Positions 1 through 9,253 of a DNA stretch of 64,000 bases are shown in pieces. The translations under genes and the position numbers were made by a program. This DNA comes from Olavius algarvensis Delta 4 endosymbiont. Lineage in GTDB: Bacteria > Desulfobacterota > Desulfobacteria > Desulfobacterales > CAJINA01. Where the stretch lies: the NCBI GenBank assembly GCA_905176665.1, contig CAJINA010000072.1, forward strand, positions 1-64,000, in the 5' to 3' direction. Within the stretch, counting starts at the first letter, position 1. Each line of letters begins with the position of its first letter. The notes below the pieces were generated by a model. It did no database searches and had not been told where the DNA came from. It saw nothing but the letters and a program-made list of their open reading frames with translations.

Positions 1-245
1 AACTTGACAAGAGGGGAAAAATGAAACAGGAAAGTGGTAGATAACCCACCTTAATCAATAGAAAAATCAGACCTTATTACGTCTAGTTGCCAATAGTCCT
101 CGCCTGATGCTTTTTTAACGAAACGACGGAATGATCTTGGTATTGTGCGGTGTAGATGAAATGCATTGACTGCCGACACTGAATACTTCTGCCGGCAGCC
201 AGGCGCAGCGACGGATTTTGAAACGGATTCTACAGACGCCGGGTG

Positions 246-1940
246 TTACCGCTTGGCTCTTTTTCCCATAACGCGGTAATTGAACTCGTAACTCAGGGCA
301 CCGCTCCACTGTTCATCAAAGACACCCTTGTGCCGGGTGCCTTCCACCGGCCCGACGGGTTTGCCGTAGGTGTAAAACCAGTTCACGATGGGGCCGCCGG
401 AAAATCCCAGGGCAATCCAATAGTAGCCGGGTTTGAGAATTGTGGGCTCCTTTTTAAAGTTAAAATCGACCCACCGATAACCCGGCCGCATGGAAATACT
501 GCTCAGTTCAACCAGGTCGCTGGCATCGATCTGCTTGCCGGGTTTTCCATCCTGGTCCGCCATCAGGTTGATCCAGAGCATGCCATCCCCGCCGAAGTTG
601 TGCAGGGCCAGGGAAATTTTATCCAGGCGGATCGGTTCTTTCAGCAGGAAGACCTGGGCGTACTGGGTGGCCCGGCCGGTGACATATTCGGCACTTTCCA
701 CCAGGAAACTGCGCGTAATCTGTTGCTGGGATCCTTTTGCCAGTCCTTCGCCCGGAAAAGCAAAATCCACGTTGATGGGGAAGGAGAGGTTCCCGAAAAT
801 GTAAGGCAGGATAAACCGCATGCCTTTGAGCTGCTGATCGGTATAGCGGGGCAAATCGGCCTTTTTGGCGAGGGCCACCGTCTTGAAATCCGAGCTTACC
901 TGGGGAGAGAGCAGCAGTCCCTGGGGGCCATACTCCTGGCGCCGGCCGCGCAGCACGATCCTGTCATCGTCGAAGGCGGCATTGATCGCCTCCTGCATTT
1001 TGAGCCGGGCCGGGCTGCCCTTTATCTTTGACCAGCGCACCAACCCGTCGTTGATGGTTTCATTGTTGTCCACCCCGATTTCCACCCGGATATACCGGTT
1101 GGAGACAAACAACTGGGTCTGTTGCGGATCGAACGGCACCCAGCCGAGATCGGGAAACCAGATTTCTATCCAGGAGTGGCGGCCCTGGGCCATTTTAAAG
1201 GTCAGGGGGCCTTGGTCCCGCGAGACATGGTAGGCTTTATTCAGGGTTATGCCGTTGACGATGCGTGTCGGGATGCCGACGGCCCTCAGCAGGGCGGCGC
1301 TCAGGTGTGAGAAGTTCTGGCAGTTGCCCTTCCCGGTTTTCAGGGCAAACAGGGCATCATACTGGGGCGGCGGGTTGACATAGCGGACATTATTGATCAC
1401 CCAGGTGATGGCCCGTTGAATCGCATCGAACTGGGAGGTCGCACCCTGGGTCAATTTCCGGGCCAGGTTTATAATCGCTGCATCCTGTGATTGGACTTGC
1501 TTGGTTGGCTGCAGGAAAAGATCTTTGTCCGGCCCGACAGGGGCCAATGGAAAGGGGCTTTGGGTGTTGAGGAGTTCCAGGCGGGTCCGGGTGCGGGCGT
1601 CGAAGGCCAATTTGGCGGTGGCGGCGCCTTGCGGCTGCTCCCATATGGCTGTTATAATCCGGTTGCCATGCCGGTCCGTTTTTTCCTGTCGGTCCTGCGG
1701 CGGTGGCACGAACGTCAGCTTGACGGCGCTGATTTCCTGTTCAAAGGTTATCGATTTCGAGCTGGTGGGAATGACGCAGCTGAGTTTCATGCGGCTGATG
1801 CCGGGATCGGGTGAGATGTGCTGCTGCATTTCGTAGCGCAGTTTGGAACTCATGTCGCCGATGACGACATAATTTTCTGCAAAACATGTGGTTGTCAGGA
1901 CCAGTAGGGCGATGACGGCTGCGCCGGTAGCTCTTACCAT
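246..1940 (-). CDS. Secreted transglutaminase-like protein
   Basis: A 564-residue protein of the transglutaminase-like superfamily, probably exported. The first 21 or so residues form a signal peptide (hydrophobic stretch ending CFA, then EN). The papain-like core has Cys207 (GNCQNF), His255 (RHSWIEIW) and Asp271 (PFDPQ), so the catalytic triad is complete. About 290 residues follow the core, with a beta-rich look and no recognised domain. I place the start at an ATG preceded by GAGGAG 8 nt upstream; a longer reading frame runs to 2021 but would put 27 residues before the signal peptide. Bacterial members are thought to act as periplasmic proteases or amidases; the substrate here is unknown. 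It is monocistronic as seen, next to an orphan cheW on the same strand. Confidence 0.85.
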   Translation of the reverse strand: MVRATGAAVIALLVLTTTCFAENYVVIGDMSSKLRYEMQQHISPDPGISRMKLSCVIPTSSKSITFEQEISAVKLTFVPPPQDRQEKTDRHGNRIITAIWEQPQGAATAKLAFDARTRTRLELLNTQSPFPLAPVGPDKDLFLQPTKQVQSQDAAIINLARKLTQGATSQFDAIQRAITWVINNVRYVNPPPQYDALFALKTGKGNCQNFSHLSAALLRAVGIPTRIVNGITLNKAYHVSRDQGPLTFKMAQGRHSWIEIWFPDLGWVPFDPQQTQLFVSNRYIRVEIGVDNNETINDGLVRWSKIKGSPARLKMQEAINAAFDDDRIVLRGRRQEYGPQGLLLSPQVSSDFKTVALAKKADLPRYTDQQLKGMRFILPYIFGNLSFPINVDFAFPGEGLAKGSQQQITRSFLVESAEYVTGRATQYAQVFLLKEPIRLDKISLALHNFGGDGMLWINLMADQDGKPGKQIDASDLVELSSISMRPGYRWVDFNFKKEPTILKPGYYWIALGFSGGPIVNWFYTYGKPVGPVEGTRHKGVFDEQWSGALSYEFNYRVMGKRAKR

Positions 1941-2102
1941 GCAAGACACTCCTCGATTACAGGTGGCGGTCCGCGAGCGAACCAATGCCCTGTATGGTAG
2001 CCCAAGTGCTGGAAAATGCAAGTTTGCTTTTACGAGAAAATCAAAAAAACTGCTTTATAACAAAAGGTTGAAACCGGAAAAGGGAGGGGCAGGGTGCCAA
2101 AC

Positions 2103-2134
2103 GGCACGGACAGGGTCCGGGCCCTGCCCGTGCC
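2103..2134. terminator. Strong GC hairpin after cheW
   Basis: Arms at 2103-2115 and 2122-2134 pair over 13 positions with one mismatch around a 6-nt loop. It lies 45 bp past the cheW stop on the minus strand. The following run on that strand is only GTTTGG, so it may be a weak terminator or an mRNA-end structure rather than a classic intrinsic terminator. Confidence 0.45.
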
Positions 2135-2178
2135 GGTAAGCATGGTTTTCAGCAGAAATCAGGGCGAGTTGGATGGGG

Positions 2179-2691
2179 TCAGGCCGCGTTCTGGAGTGCC
2201 TCGACTTCCCGCGTGGCCAGGACGCAATCGATGTCCAGTAAAATCTTGATGCCGCCTTCCATTTTGGCCATACCGAGGATGAATTCGGTATCCAGCTTGG
2301 TTCCGAAAGCCGGGGTATCTTCGATCTCCGATCCCTTGATGTTGAGGACTTCGGACACGGAATCGACCACGATACCGATTTCAACCCGGCCGGACTGACC
2401 CTCCACTTCAACGACGATGATACAGGTCCGTTCCGTATAGTCAATTTCCGCAATGCCGAATCTGAGCCGTAAATCCAGCACCGGTATGACCTTGCCCCGA
2501 AGATTAATGACACCCTTGACGAATTCGGGTGTTTTGGGTACCGATGTGACCGGCATCATCCCGATGATTTCCTTTATTTTCAAAATGCCGATCCCGTATT
2601 CCTCCTCGGCGAGGCTGAAAGTCAGATACTTGCCCTCCCGGTCGGTCATCACTTTGACGGCCTGGTCCATTGTGTCGGTTGCTTCTGCCAT
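2179..2691 (-). CDS. cheW: CheW-like chemotaxis coupling protein
   Basis: A 170-residue CheW-domain protein. After about 20 variable residues, the fold starts at KYLTFSLAEEEYGIGI and includes the conserved VINLRGKVIPVLDLR segment. CheW links chemoreceptors to the histidine kinase CheA. No cheA, receptor or cheY of the same cluster is nearby, so it is an orphan copy that could serve a distant array or a non-motility signalling complex. The start is the ATG at 2691 with GGAGGAG 7 nt before it; an in-frame extension to 2814 is less likely. The separate single-domain receiver at 3831-4229 is a possible but unproven partner. Confidence 0.9.
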   Translation of the reverse strand: MAEATDTMDQAVKVMTDREGKYLTFSLAEEEYGIGILKIKEIIGMMPVTSVPKTPEFVKGVINLRGKVIPVLDLRLRFGIAEIDYTERTCIIVVEVEGQSGRVEIGIVVDSVSEVLNIKGSEIEDTPAFGTKLDTEFILGMAKMEGGIKILLDIDCVLATREVEALQNAA

Positions 2692-3200
2692 TGGTTTCTC
2701 CTCCCTGCATGATTTACCCAACTTTGGATGACAAACCCGCCTTTCGTCGGAAACGGTGCTGCTGTGATTCAGGGCAGTGATGTCGGCATTGGGACGCAGA
2801 TAGTTGGTTTTCATGAAAGGTTATCGGCGATTCCGGGCATAACTTTAGAAGCTATCTCAAAAAAGCCTTATGGCCCAATCTCGGCGCTGGGCGTTTATAT
2901 CAACTCCTCGAAATGCCTGGTGTATTTACCATGCAAGGCATTGGCTTCGCGGGCGCCTCCGGGTTGATATTCGTGGCCGCCCGGACCTTGAACCAAAATT
3001 CTTTTTTGAGATAGCTTCCAGTGCGATTAGTCTGATATACAAAAAAGGCGCCATACGAGCACTTAATCGTACTGAGCGGCACACTGTCCGGGCTCTGCCA
3101 GCAAAAACAGTTAAAAATTTACTGGCAAAAAATCTGTATTACTATTAAAGAAATAAGTGTTCTGGTAATATTGAAAAAATTCGGTTTTGGGAGGCTAATC
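2692..3200. other. Divergent intergenic region, cheW side
   Basis: Gap of 509 bp between the divergent cheW and the gene at 3201. Its main content is the long inverted-repeat element at 2848-3018. I see no convincing gene in the rest; promoters for both neighbours must lie here but none stands out. Confidence 0.6.
2848..3018. repeat. Long hairpin element, copy A
   Basis: Perfect 18-bp outer arms at 2848-2865 and 3001-3018 (GAAGCTATCTCAAAAAAG and its complement). The interior has the family hallmarks: a CCAATCTCGGCG segment, CTCGAAATGCC...GTATTTACC near the apex, and TTGAACCAAAATTC before the right arm. It lies between two divergent genes, unlike most copies, which sit next to a stop codon. 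Confidence 0.8.
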
Positions 3201-3797
3201 ATGGCACGTAATGGAAATCCAGACTGGGTATTCAAACTTTCCGTTCCGCACCCTTCAACGGCGGAACTGCGGGGACGCCAGTCGGTCAGGGCCACCTTCA
3301 AGCTGACCGAAAAAGCGATTGAGACGATCAGCGTTGTGGCTGTCCATCTGGGCATCAAACAGAAATCATTGTTTGACCACCTCCTTGAGGATACCGGCTC
3401 TCTTAATACAATTGCTAAGGATGTCAATAAGGTACAATTCAAAACCCTTGATCGCGTACAGAAGACCTTCGTCCTCAGCCGGCGAACGCTGTCCATCCTG
3501 GATCAGATATCGAAACATTTTGCCGCTCCCCGGGACGCGATTGTGGAATACTCGGTCCAAAGATTGCTGCCGGTCATCGAGCGCGAAAAAAAACGGCATC
3601 GTATCCGCAAAAAATTACTGTATGAAGTCAATGCACACTGCCGAAACGGCATGCAGCTTCTTGAAGATGCCCGGAAACTCCTGGGGGCTGATGATCCCTT
3701 TTGTGAGAAGCTGGCAACGGCCGTGGCTGCCTGCGGACTATCGGCGAACGATTTGGCGGATTTTGTGGCGCGCTGTGAGGATATAGAGAATTATTGA
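3201..3797 (+). CDS. Protein with two ribbon-helix-helix-like segments
   Basis: A 198-residue protein that I do not recognise. Two stretches resemble ribbon-helix-helix DNA-binding motifs: a short beta-like segment (VRATFKLTEKA) followed by two helices to about residue 70, and a second (KTFVLSRRTL) followed by IVEYSVQRLL. The rest is charged and helical (EREKKRHRIRKK). There is no signal peptide or membrane segment. The start is the ATG at 3201 with GGGAGG upstream; the frame is open 10 codons further 5'. If both motifs are real, one chain could supply both halves of a dimeric fold, suggesting a small transcription regulator. This is inference from pattern only. Confidence 0.7.
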   Translation: MARNGNPDWVFKLSVPHPSTAELRGRQSVRATFKLTEKAIETISVVAVHLGIKQKSLFDHLLEDTGSLNTIAKDVNKVQFKTLDRVQKTFVLSRRTLSILDQISKHFAAPRDAIVEYSVQRLLPVIEREKKRHRIRKKLLYEVNAHCRNGMQLLEDARKLLGADDPFCEKLATAVAACGLSANDLADFVARCEDIENY

Positions 3798-3830
3798 ACG
3801 CAGACCACCGGGTCGCCGGAGCCGGAGTTG

Positions 3831-4229
3831 TTAATCCGGGCCCGGCAGCTCCAGAACCCTTCTGATCACGTCTTCCAGTTCATTGGTTTTATATGGTTTC
3901 GGCAAAATCTCGATGAAACCGTTTTCCCAGAAAGCCGACATGGTTGGATCGTTGACGAATCCACTGGAAACGATGGCCCGGACCCTGGGGTCTATCTGCA
4001 GCAGACGGGCGATGGTTTCTTTGCCGTCCACCCCTTCCTGAATGACCAGATCCAAAATGACGATATCATAGGGCCGCCCGGTCTCCAGGGCATCACGATA
4101 CATGTTTACGGCCGCATTGCCTTCCCGGGCCGTTTCGATGTCAAACCCCATGCGGCTGAGTTTCTTGGAGGTGAGTTTGCGCAGCACCTCATCGTCATCC
4201 ATCAACAGAATTCTGACACCGGCTGTCAT
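3831..4229 (-). CDS. Single-domain response regulator (CheY-like)
   Basis: A 132-residue stand-alone receiver domain with no output domain. The acidic pocket DDD is at residues 11-13, the phospho-acceptor is Asp60 (VILDLV), and the KPY motif carries the conserved lysine near the C-terminus. It probably relays phosphate from a histidine kinase to another protein. The closest receiver in the window by eye is the C-terminal one of the hybrid kinase at 18525-21575, which shares DLVI/DLIM and KPY motifs. The ATG at 4229 has AAGGGA upstream; a TTG 7 codons earlier is an alternative start. Confidence 0.88.
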   Translation of the reverse strand: MTAGVRILLMDDDEVLRKLTSKKLSRMGFDIETAREGNAAVNMYRDALETGRPYDIVILDLVIQEGVDGKETIARLLQIDPRVRAIVSSGFVNDPTMSAFWENGFIEILPKPYKTNELEDVIRRVLELPGPD

Positions 4230-4471
4230 GGGTTCTATCCCTTCGATCAAACGAATATTGCATATCTAAGTGGAAAATGCCGAGACCCTGTCATCTGAAT
4301 CTATGACCGGCTTCAGTATAAAGCAACCGTTGAGGATTGTCTATTTTGGCTCCTGGGTTCCAAGCGCCAGGCGGAAAAAAACGATACGGTCGGAAAGACC
4401 TGTGAGCCGGACCTTGTTTGTCCGCACCTGAGAAGGCCCAACCGGATGATGAGGATTTGCAGCGAGGGTCG

Positions 4472-4526
4472 AAGGTTCAGAGTTTCCGGTCCCTGGAATA
4501 GACCGGGAACCTCTGAACCTTTGAAC
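4472..4526. repeat. GGTTCA hairpin after thiolase gene
   Basis: Inverted repeat with arms GGTTCAGAGTTTCCGGT and ACCGGGAACCTCTGAACC, ending 16 bp beyond the thiolase stop codon. Related GGTTCAAGG/CCTTGAAC units recur at 5811-5881. The remainder of the gap 4230-4542 shows no gene. Confidence 0.6.
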
Positions 4527-4542
4527 GCGGAACCAGCGGGGT

Positions 4543-5793
4543 CTACAGCAACTCCAGGGCACACGCCATGGACACCCCGCCCCCGCCGCAGAGCGTGGCC
4601 AGTCCGAGGGTCTTGTCCCTCTGTTTAAGGGCGTTGATCAAGGTCACCATGATGCGGGCGCCTGTGGCGCCGACCGGATGACCCAGGCCGATGCCCGATC
4701 CATTGACGTTGGTGATCTCGCGATCGAGACCCAGGTCCCGTTCGCACCCGATATACTGGGCCGCGAACGCTTCATTGACTTCCACCAGGTCGAAATCGGC
4801 TATGGTTAGGCCGCTGCGCTTCATAAGGTCCTGGACGGCCGGGACCGGCGAAAGCCCCATGACGGACGGATGGCAGGCTCCCCGGCCGATGGCCTTGATG
4901 CGCGCCAGGGGTTGCAGGCCCAGGTCGGCCGCTTTGTCGGCCGACATGATCAGTAGGGCGGCACTGCCGTCGTTGATACCGCTGGAATTGCCGGCGGTAA
5001 CCTTGCCGATTTTGGGGACAAAGGCCGGCGGCAGTTTTTGCAGCTGCTCCAGGGTCAGGCCGGGCCGAAAATGTTCATCCCGTTTAAAGACGATTGGATC
5101 TTTCTTTTTTCTGGGAATCTCGACCGGCACGATTTCGGTGGCGAATGATCCATCGTCATTGGCCCGTTCGGCGTTATTCTGGCTCCGGAGTGCGACCGCG
5201 TCCATCTCTTCCCGCGAGATGTCCATGTGTTGCGCTACAAATTCGGCAGTAAGCCCCATGATGTACGGTTTGCCCTTATAGAAACTCAAGGGTGGTTTCT
5301 CGGCATCCACGGGACCGTCTTCCGGATGGGGTATGATGTGCGAGCCGCAGTGGAGGGCGTGAATCATGGCATCCACAAAGGTGTGGTCCTGCAGGCGGCA
5401 CCCCCAGCGGGCATTGGGGACCTGGTAGGCCACACCGGACATATGCTCCACACCGCCGGCCAGGATAATCTCGGCCATATCGGCCTGGATCATGGCCATG
5501 CCGGAAATGACCGCCTCCATTCCGGAGATGCAGACCCGGTTGATAGTGGCCGCGGTCACCGCGTCCGGGATGCCGGCCAGGAGGGCACCGACCCGGGTGA
5601 CATTGAGGGCGTCCGCCGGTTCGATACAGCAGCCGTAGCGGATATCATCTATGAGGGCCGGGTCCAGGCCGGCTCTTTCGACAGCCGCCTGCATGGTGAT
5701 ACTGGCCAACACGGCTGCATTGGTATCGCGCAAAGAGCCGCCAAACGCGCCAATGGCGGTCCGACACGCAGATACGATAACGACATCTTTCAT
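4543..5793 (-). CDS. Acetyl-CoA acyltransferase (thiolase)
   Basis: A 416-residue thiolase, near the usual length of about 390-420. It cleaves 3-ketoacyl-CoA with CoA in beta-oxidation or condenses acetyl-CoA in reverse. The nucleophile Cys88 lies in NRVCISGMEA, His372 in GLGHPVGATGAR and Cys402 in ATLCGGGG, so the active site is complete. The start has AAGGAG 7 nt upstream. It is followed 5' on the same strand by a 618-residue acyl-CoA dehydrogenase gene after 99 bp that hold a hairpin, so the two may be one transcript. Context favours a degradative 3-ketoacyl-CoA thiolase; chain-length preference cannot be read from the sequence. Confidence 0.93.
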   Translation of the reverse strand: MKDVVIVSACRTAIGAFGGSLRDTNAAVLASITMQAAVERAGLDPALIDDIRYGCCIEPADALNVTRVGALLAGIPDAVTAATINRVCISGMEAVISGMAMIQADMAEIILAGGVEHMSGVAYQVPNARWGCRLQDHTFVDAMIHALHCGSHIIPHPEDGPVDAEKPPLSFYKGKPYIMGLTAEFVAQHMDISREEMDAVALRSQNNAERANDDGSFATEIVPVEIPRKKKDPIVFKRDEHFRPGLTLEQLQKLPPAFVPKIGKVTAGNSSGINDGSAALLIMSADKAADLGLQPLARIKAIGRGACHPSVMGLSPVPAVQDLMKRSGLTIADFDLVEVNEAFAAQYIGCERDLGLDREITNVNGSGIGLGHPVGATGARIMVTLINALKQRDKTLGLATLCGGGGVSMACALELL

Positions 5794-5810
5794 GATAAAA
5801 CTCCTTAAAA

Positions 5811-5881
5811 AGGTTCAAGGTTCCGGGTTCAGAGGTTTTACGTTTTTCAACCTTGAACGTTGAACCCCTGGACCTGGAACG
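5811..5881. repeat. GGTTCAAGG hairpin between dehydrogenase and thiolase genes
   Basis: Left arm 5811-5835 and right arm 5851-5881 are made of repeated GGTTCAAG/TTGAAC units and can fold on themselves. It ends 12 bp past the stop of the upstream acyl-CoA dehydrogenase gene. Related to the hairpin at 4472-4526. Confidence 0.6.
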
Positions 5882-5892
5882 ATAGGGTTTTT

Positions 5893-7749
5893 CTATATGC
5901 CGCCGAACGAACGATCCGCCATGTCGGTGACCGAGTGGTCTTCACCGGTAATAGCCTGCAATTTGCCGAGTGTAATCGGCAGCAGGGAATCGATGAAGTA
6001 GGCGGCGGTTTTCAACTGCCCGTCGTAGAAGGCGGCATGCTTGTTTTTCGAGATTTTCTTCAAACGCGCCTCTGCATCCAGGTCCTTGAGAATGTCTTCG
6101 AGCGCCGGCGCCGCCACGGTTGCCCGCCAGAGAAGCATCCAGGCCATGATGACGTCCCCCATGGCGTCCAAAAACGGATAGGCCGTAGCAAAGGCCGACC
6201 GGAAAGCGGGGCTCAGGGCGGTCTGGCCCATCCGGACGGCGGTGGCCGCCAGTTCGTCGGCGGCGGCAGACACGTTGGCCGCCCGGTCGGCCAGGGTGGG
6301 AATAGCGGTGGCCAGGGTTACGGTTTTTTTGATTTCCGTAATAAAATCGAGAAAGGTGGCGCCCTTGTGCATGCCCAGCTTGCGGCCCAGCAGATCCATG
6401 GCCTGGATGCCGTTGGTGCCTTCATAGATGCTGGTGATCTTACAGTCCCGGGCCAGTTGTTCCACCGGGTATTCTTTGGTGTATCCGTAGCCGCCGTAAA
6501 TCTGCATGGCCTGAATACAAATCTCGAAGCCCTTGTCCGAGCAGTACCCCTTCACCAGGGGAATCAGCAAATCGATCAGATTTTCACAGTGAGCCTTCTC
6601 GGCTTCATCGGTCGTACATTCAGCCCGATCAAAACAGGCGGCCACATAGTAGACAAAACTGCGCATGCCTTCCACGTGGGCCTTCATCCACATCAGCATC
6701 CGGCGGATATCGGGGTGGTTGATGATAGGGGTCTGCGGGGCATCGGGATTCTTGCCTTCCGCGATATCCCGGCCCTGTTTTCTTTCGCGCGCATAATTCA
6801 GTGCATAAAGATAGGCCGCACTGCCGTGCAGGAATCCTTGCAGGCCAACCCCCAGGCGGGCTTCGTTCATCATGTAGAACATGATCATCAAACCCTGGTT
6901 CTCTTCACCCAGCAACTGCCCCCGGCATTGTCCCTTGCTGCCGAAGGCCAGGCTGCAGGTCGGGCTGCCGTGCAGGCCCATCTTTTCTTCTATACCGGTA
7001 CAGACGACATCATTGGGTTCGCCGAGGCTGCCATCGTCGTTCACCCAGGTTTTCGGCACCAGGAAAATGGAGATGCCCTTGGGGCCGGCCGGGGCCCCCT
7101 CAATCCGGGCCAGCACCGGGTGAATAATGTTTTCGGTCAGGTTTTGATCACCGTTGGTGATGAAAATTTTGTTGCCGGTAATGGCATAGGTCCCGTCGTC
7201 ATTTTTTACGGCGGTGGTTGTCAGGGCACCCAGATCGGAGCCTGCCTGGGGTTCGGTAAGTACCATGGTGCCGCCCCATCGCCCGGTATACAGTTTTTTT
7301 AGAAACAACTCTTTTTGTCGCGCGGTGCCGAACAATTCGACCATTTTACCGGAACCATGTCCCAGGGTGCCATAAGCGGTGAATGCAAAATTGGCCCCGA
7401 CAAGGTATTCGGACGCGGCCGCTGCAATGATCTGCGGCAGGCCCTGCCCGCCGTATTCCGGATCTTCCGTGAGAGACAGCCATTCATTTTCAACATAGAG
7501 GCTGTGGGGGCGGCGGAAACACTCAGGAGCCGCTACCTGGCCGGCCTCGAATTGGGCACCGATACGATCGCCTTCAGCATAGGTGGGCAGGATTTCCTTA
7601 AGGCCGAACGTGCGGGCTTCAGAGATAATCATGTCGAACATTTTGCGGTTCATGCCGCTGTACCGCTCAGTCTCCAGGAGCCAGTCCACGCCCATCTGTT
7701 CATGCAATACAAAATCGATGTCCCGCCGGTCAGAGATCAGTTGCGCCAT
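5893..7749 (-). CDS. Acyl-CoA dehydrogenase, about 600-aa type
   Basis: A 618-residue flavoenzyme of the long acyl-CoA dehydrogenase group that has an extra C-terminal helical domain, a group that includes DmdC-type enzymes. The FAD/substrate motifs MVLTEPQAGSDLGAL and ITGNKIFITNG are clear. The likely catalytic base is Glu443 in IYEGTNGIQ, as in medium-chain dehydrogenases. It closely resembles the protein at 14288-16135 over its whole length (both begin MAQ..DRRD.DFVL.EQ), so the two are paralogues. The second of two adjacent ATGs is chosen because AAGGAG is then 7 nt away and the start matches the paralogue. It probably acts with the downstream thiolase. Confidence 0.93.
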   Translation of the reverse strand: MAQLISDRRDIDFVLHEQMGVDWLLETERYSGMNRKMFDMIISEARTFGLKEILPTYAEGDRIGAQFEAGQVAAPECFRRPHSLYVENEWLSLTEDPEYGGQGLPQIIAAAASEYLVGANFAFTAYGTLGHGSGKMVELFGTARQKELFLKKLYTGRWGGTMVLTEPQAGSDLGALTTTAVKNDDGTYAITGNKIFITNGDQNLTENIIHPVLARIEGAPAGPKGISIFLVPKTWVNDDGSLGEPNDVVCTGIEEKMGLHGSPTCSLAFGSKGQCRGQLLGEENQGLMIMFYMMNEARLGVGLQGFLHGSAAYLYALNYARERKQGRDIAEGKNPDAPQTPIINHPDIRRMLMWMKAHVEGMRSFVYYVAACFDRAECTTDEAEKAHCENLIDLLIPLVKGYCSDKGFEICIQAMQIYGGYGYTKEYPVEQLARDCKITSIYEGTNGIQAMDLLGRKLGMHKGATFLDFITEIKKTVTLATAIPTLADRAANVSAAADELAATAVRMGQTALSPAFRSAFATAYPFLDAMGDVIMAWMLLWRATVAAPALEDILKDLDAEARLKKISKNKHAAFYDGQLKTAAYFIDSLLPITLGKLQAITGEDHSVTDMADRSFGGI

Positions 7750-8044
7750 CATGTATCTCCTTGTCTTAGAATACTTAGCAACCTGCGCATACATCCGAAA
7801 GCGCGCTCCCGGAACCAGGCCGGGCGCTTCAAGCTGCCGTTAACGTAAAAGTATGTGTTTTTATCAGCGAATACCAAAAACTCAGAGAAATTGCCAGACT
7901 GAAGCTGCATTCATTTTCAATAAATGTCATTTTTTTTATGATGTAATTTCAGTAACATCTATGCTGCGTGGGTCGCACACAGGCGGCAAGCCGGTGGCCG
8001 GGGTCAGTTTAGCGGGGAGCAGGTATCGATTCCGCGAATCAGTA
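7750..8044. other. Upstream region of long acyl-CoA dehydrogenase gene
   Basis: No gene seen. Contains the minus-strand leader of the dehydrogenase at 5893-7749. Followed to the right by hairpin element B. Confidence 0.5.
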
Positions 8045-8246
8045 TAGAACCTATCTTAGAAAAGTCTTTTGGTCCAAACTCGACGTTGGACGCTCGGTTC
8101 AAGTCCTCAGAATACTCGAGTATTTACCACGCAAGGTATTGGCTACGCTGGCGTCTCCGCGAGGAACCTCGCGGCCGCCTTGCACCACGTTAGGCATTAG
8201 CTTCGCGTCATTTTGAACCAAAATTCAGTTATTGAGATAGGTTCTA
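8045..8246. repeat. Long hairpin element, copy B
   Basis: Outer arms TAGAACCTATCT (8045-8056) and its exact complement (8235-8246). Inside are TTTTGGTCCAAACTCGACGTTGG, the apical palindrome AATACTCGAGTATT and TTTTGAACCAAAATTC, matching other family members. The right end lies 6 bp past the stop codon of the PilZ gene (minus strand). Confidence 0.8.
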
Positions 8247-8252
8247 GCGGGT

Positions 8253-8972
8253 TTACCGTTTTCGTAAAAATTCGCGCTGGAGCCGGTAGATGATCCGGGT
8301 GAGATCGCTTTTTTCACTGAAGGTCATATCCATGAATTCAATGGCATATCTATGGCGGTAGTGGTTCGGATCGACTTCGACCCGGCGGACAATGGCAGAC
8401 CTGATCGGAACGGTATCCTCCGGCCCCTCTTCGTTGGGGCATGACAGCGTCAAATTGCTGAGTGACTCCCCCACGCGCAGGAGGGGATCCGTCCTGATCT
8501 CCTTTTTCAGCCGAACCAGCACACACAGCATACCACCCTGGCTGAGGTTCAGAATATCCGCCAGGCGCGGGGTCTTCTTCACCATGAGTTTGATCTGGGT
8601 ACCGGGCGGGGTGTCGATCCGAAAATGACGGCGGCGCTGGATGCGCTCGATCTTCTCCGGAAAAGGGAGCCAGATATCCTTGTCTTCTATCTGGCCACCC
8701 TGGGTGGTAAAGGAATACTCGATTTTGTCCGGGCCGGTAAATTTGAAAAGAATATTCCAGTCAGGAAGGGCGCTCACCTTTTCACTGAATTGCGCCGGTG
8801 GGTCAATGGCAAACGAATGGTATCCACGGGTTTGGCGTATATCCGTGATCATGGTCAGCCGCTGGTACCCTTCGATGCCCCTGACGCGCATGGTAATCAG
8901 CGTGTTGGCCCGGATCAACTGTCGGAGCAGCCCCTCCCGCTGCCGGCCCTCTATGGTGTCGCCGCTTGCCAT
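8253..8972 (-). CDS. PilZ-domain c-di-GMP-binding protein (YcgR-like)
   Basis: A 239-residue protein with an N-terminal flagellar-brake-like domain (about 1-105) and a C-terminal PilZ domain. The c-di-GMP-binding motif RxxxR is at residues 114-118 (RRHFR) and the second motif N-x-S-x-x-G at 142-147 (NLSQGG), so ligand binding is likely. YcgR-type proteins slow flagellar motors or alter surface behaviour when c-di-GMP rises. No flagellar gene is nearby. The start has only a weak GGATTAAG ahead of it. The neighbours are fatty-acid genes, giving no functional link. Confidence 0.9.
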   Translation of the reverse strand: MASGDTIEGRQREGLLRQLIRANTLITMRVRGIEGYQRLTMITDIRQTRGYHSFAIDPPAQFSEKVSALPDWNILFKFTGPDKIEYSFTTQGGQIEDKDIWLPFPEKIERIQRRRHFRIDTPPGTQIKLMVKKTPRLADILNLSQGGMLCVLVRLKKEIRTDPLLRVGESLSNLTLSCPNEEGPEDTVPIRSAIVRRVEVDPNHYRHRYAIEFMDMTFSEKSDLTRIIYRLQREFLRKR

Positions 8973-9253
8973 CTTAATCCGGTCTACCTTGAAAAGGGTT
9001 AAAATATCAGCAAATTATAATGAGAGCGCTTGCCGGCAGCCCTAACCGATCGCGGCCCGCGAAACAGCTCTCAGGTCCTATAAGGCTGAAAGTATTGCAT
9101 ATTTAAGGACTGAATTCAACCCTTAAGCGCCCTTCGATTCCGGTTTAACCAAGAACCGGCAGGATCTTTACCGACGGTTATTTTACATTCTCAAATTGCC
9201 TTTTCCCTGCAGTCGTTGGCCTTTAAACCTGAATCCGGTCGCCCCGTGGCGAT

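Noticed and set aside
5860..7302. 480-codon open frame on the plus strand
   Set aside because: Lies fully antisense to the 618-residue acyl-CoA dehydrogenase, with no recognisable motif; it is a shadow of high-GC codon use.
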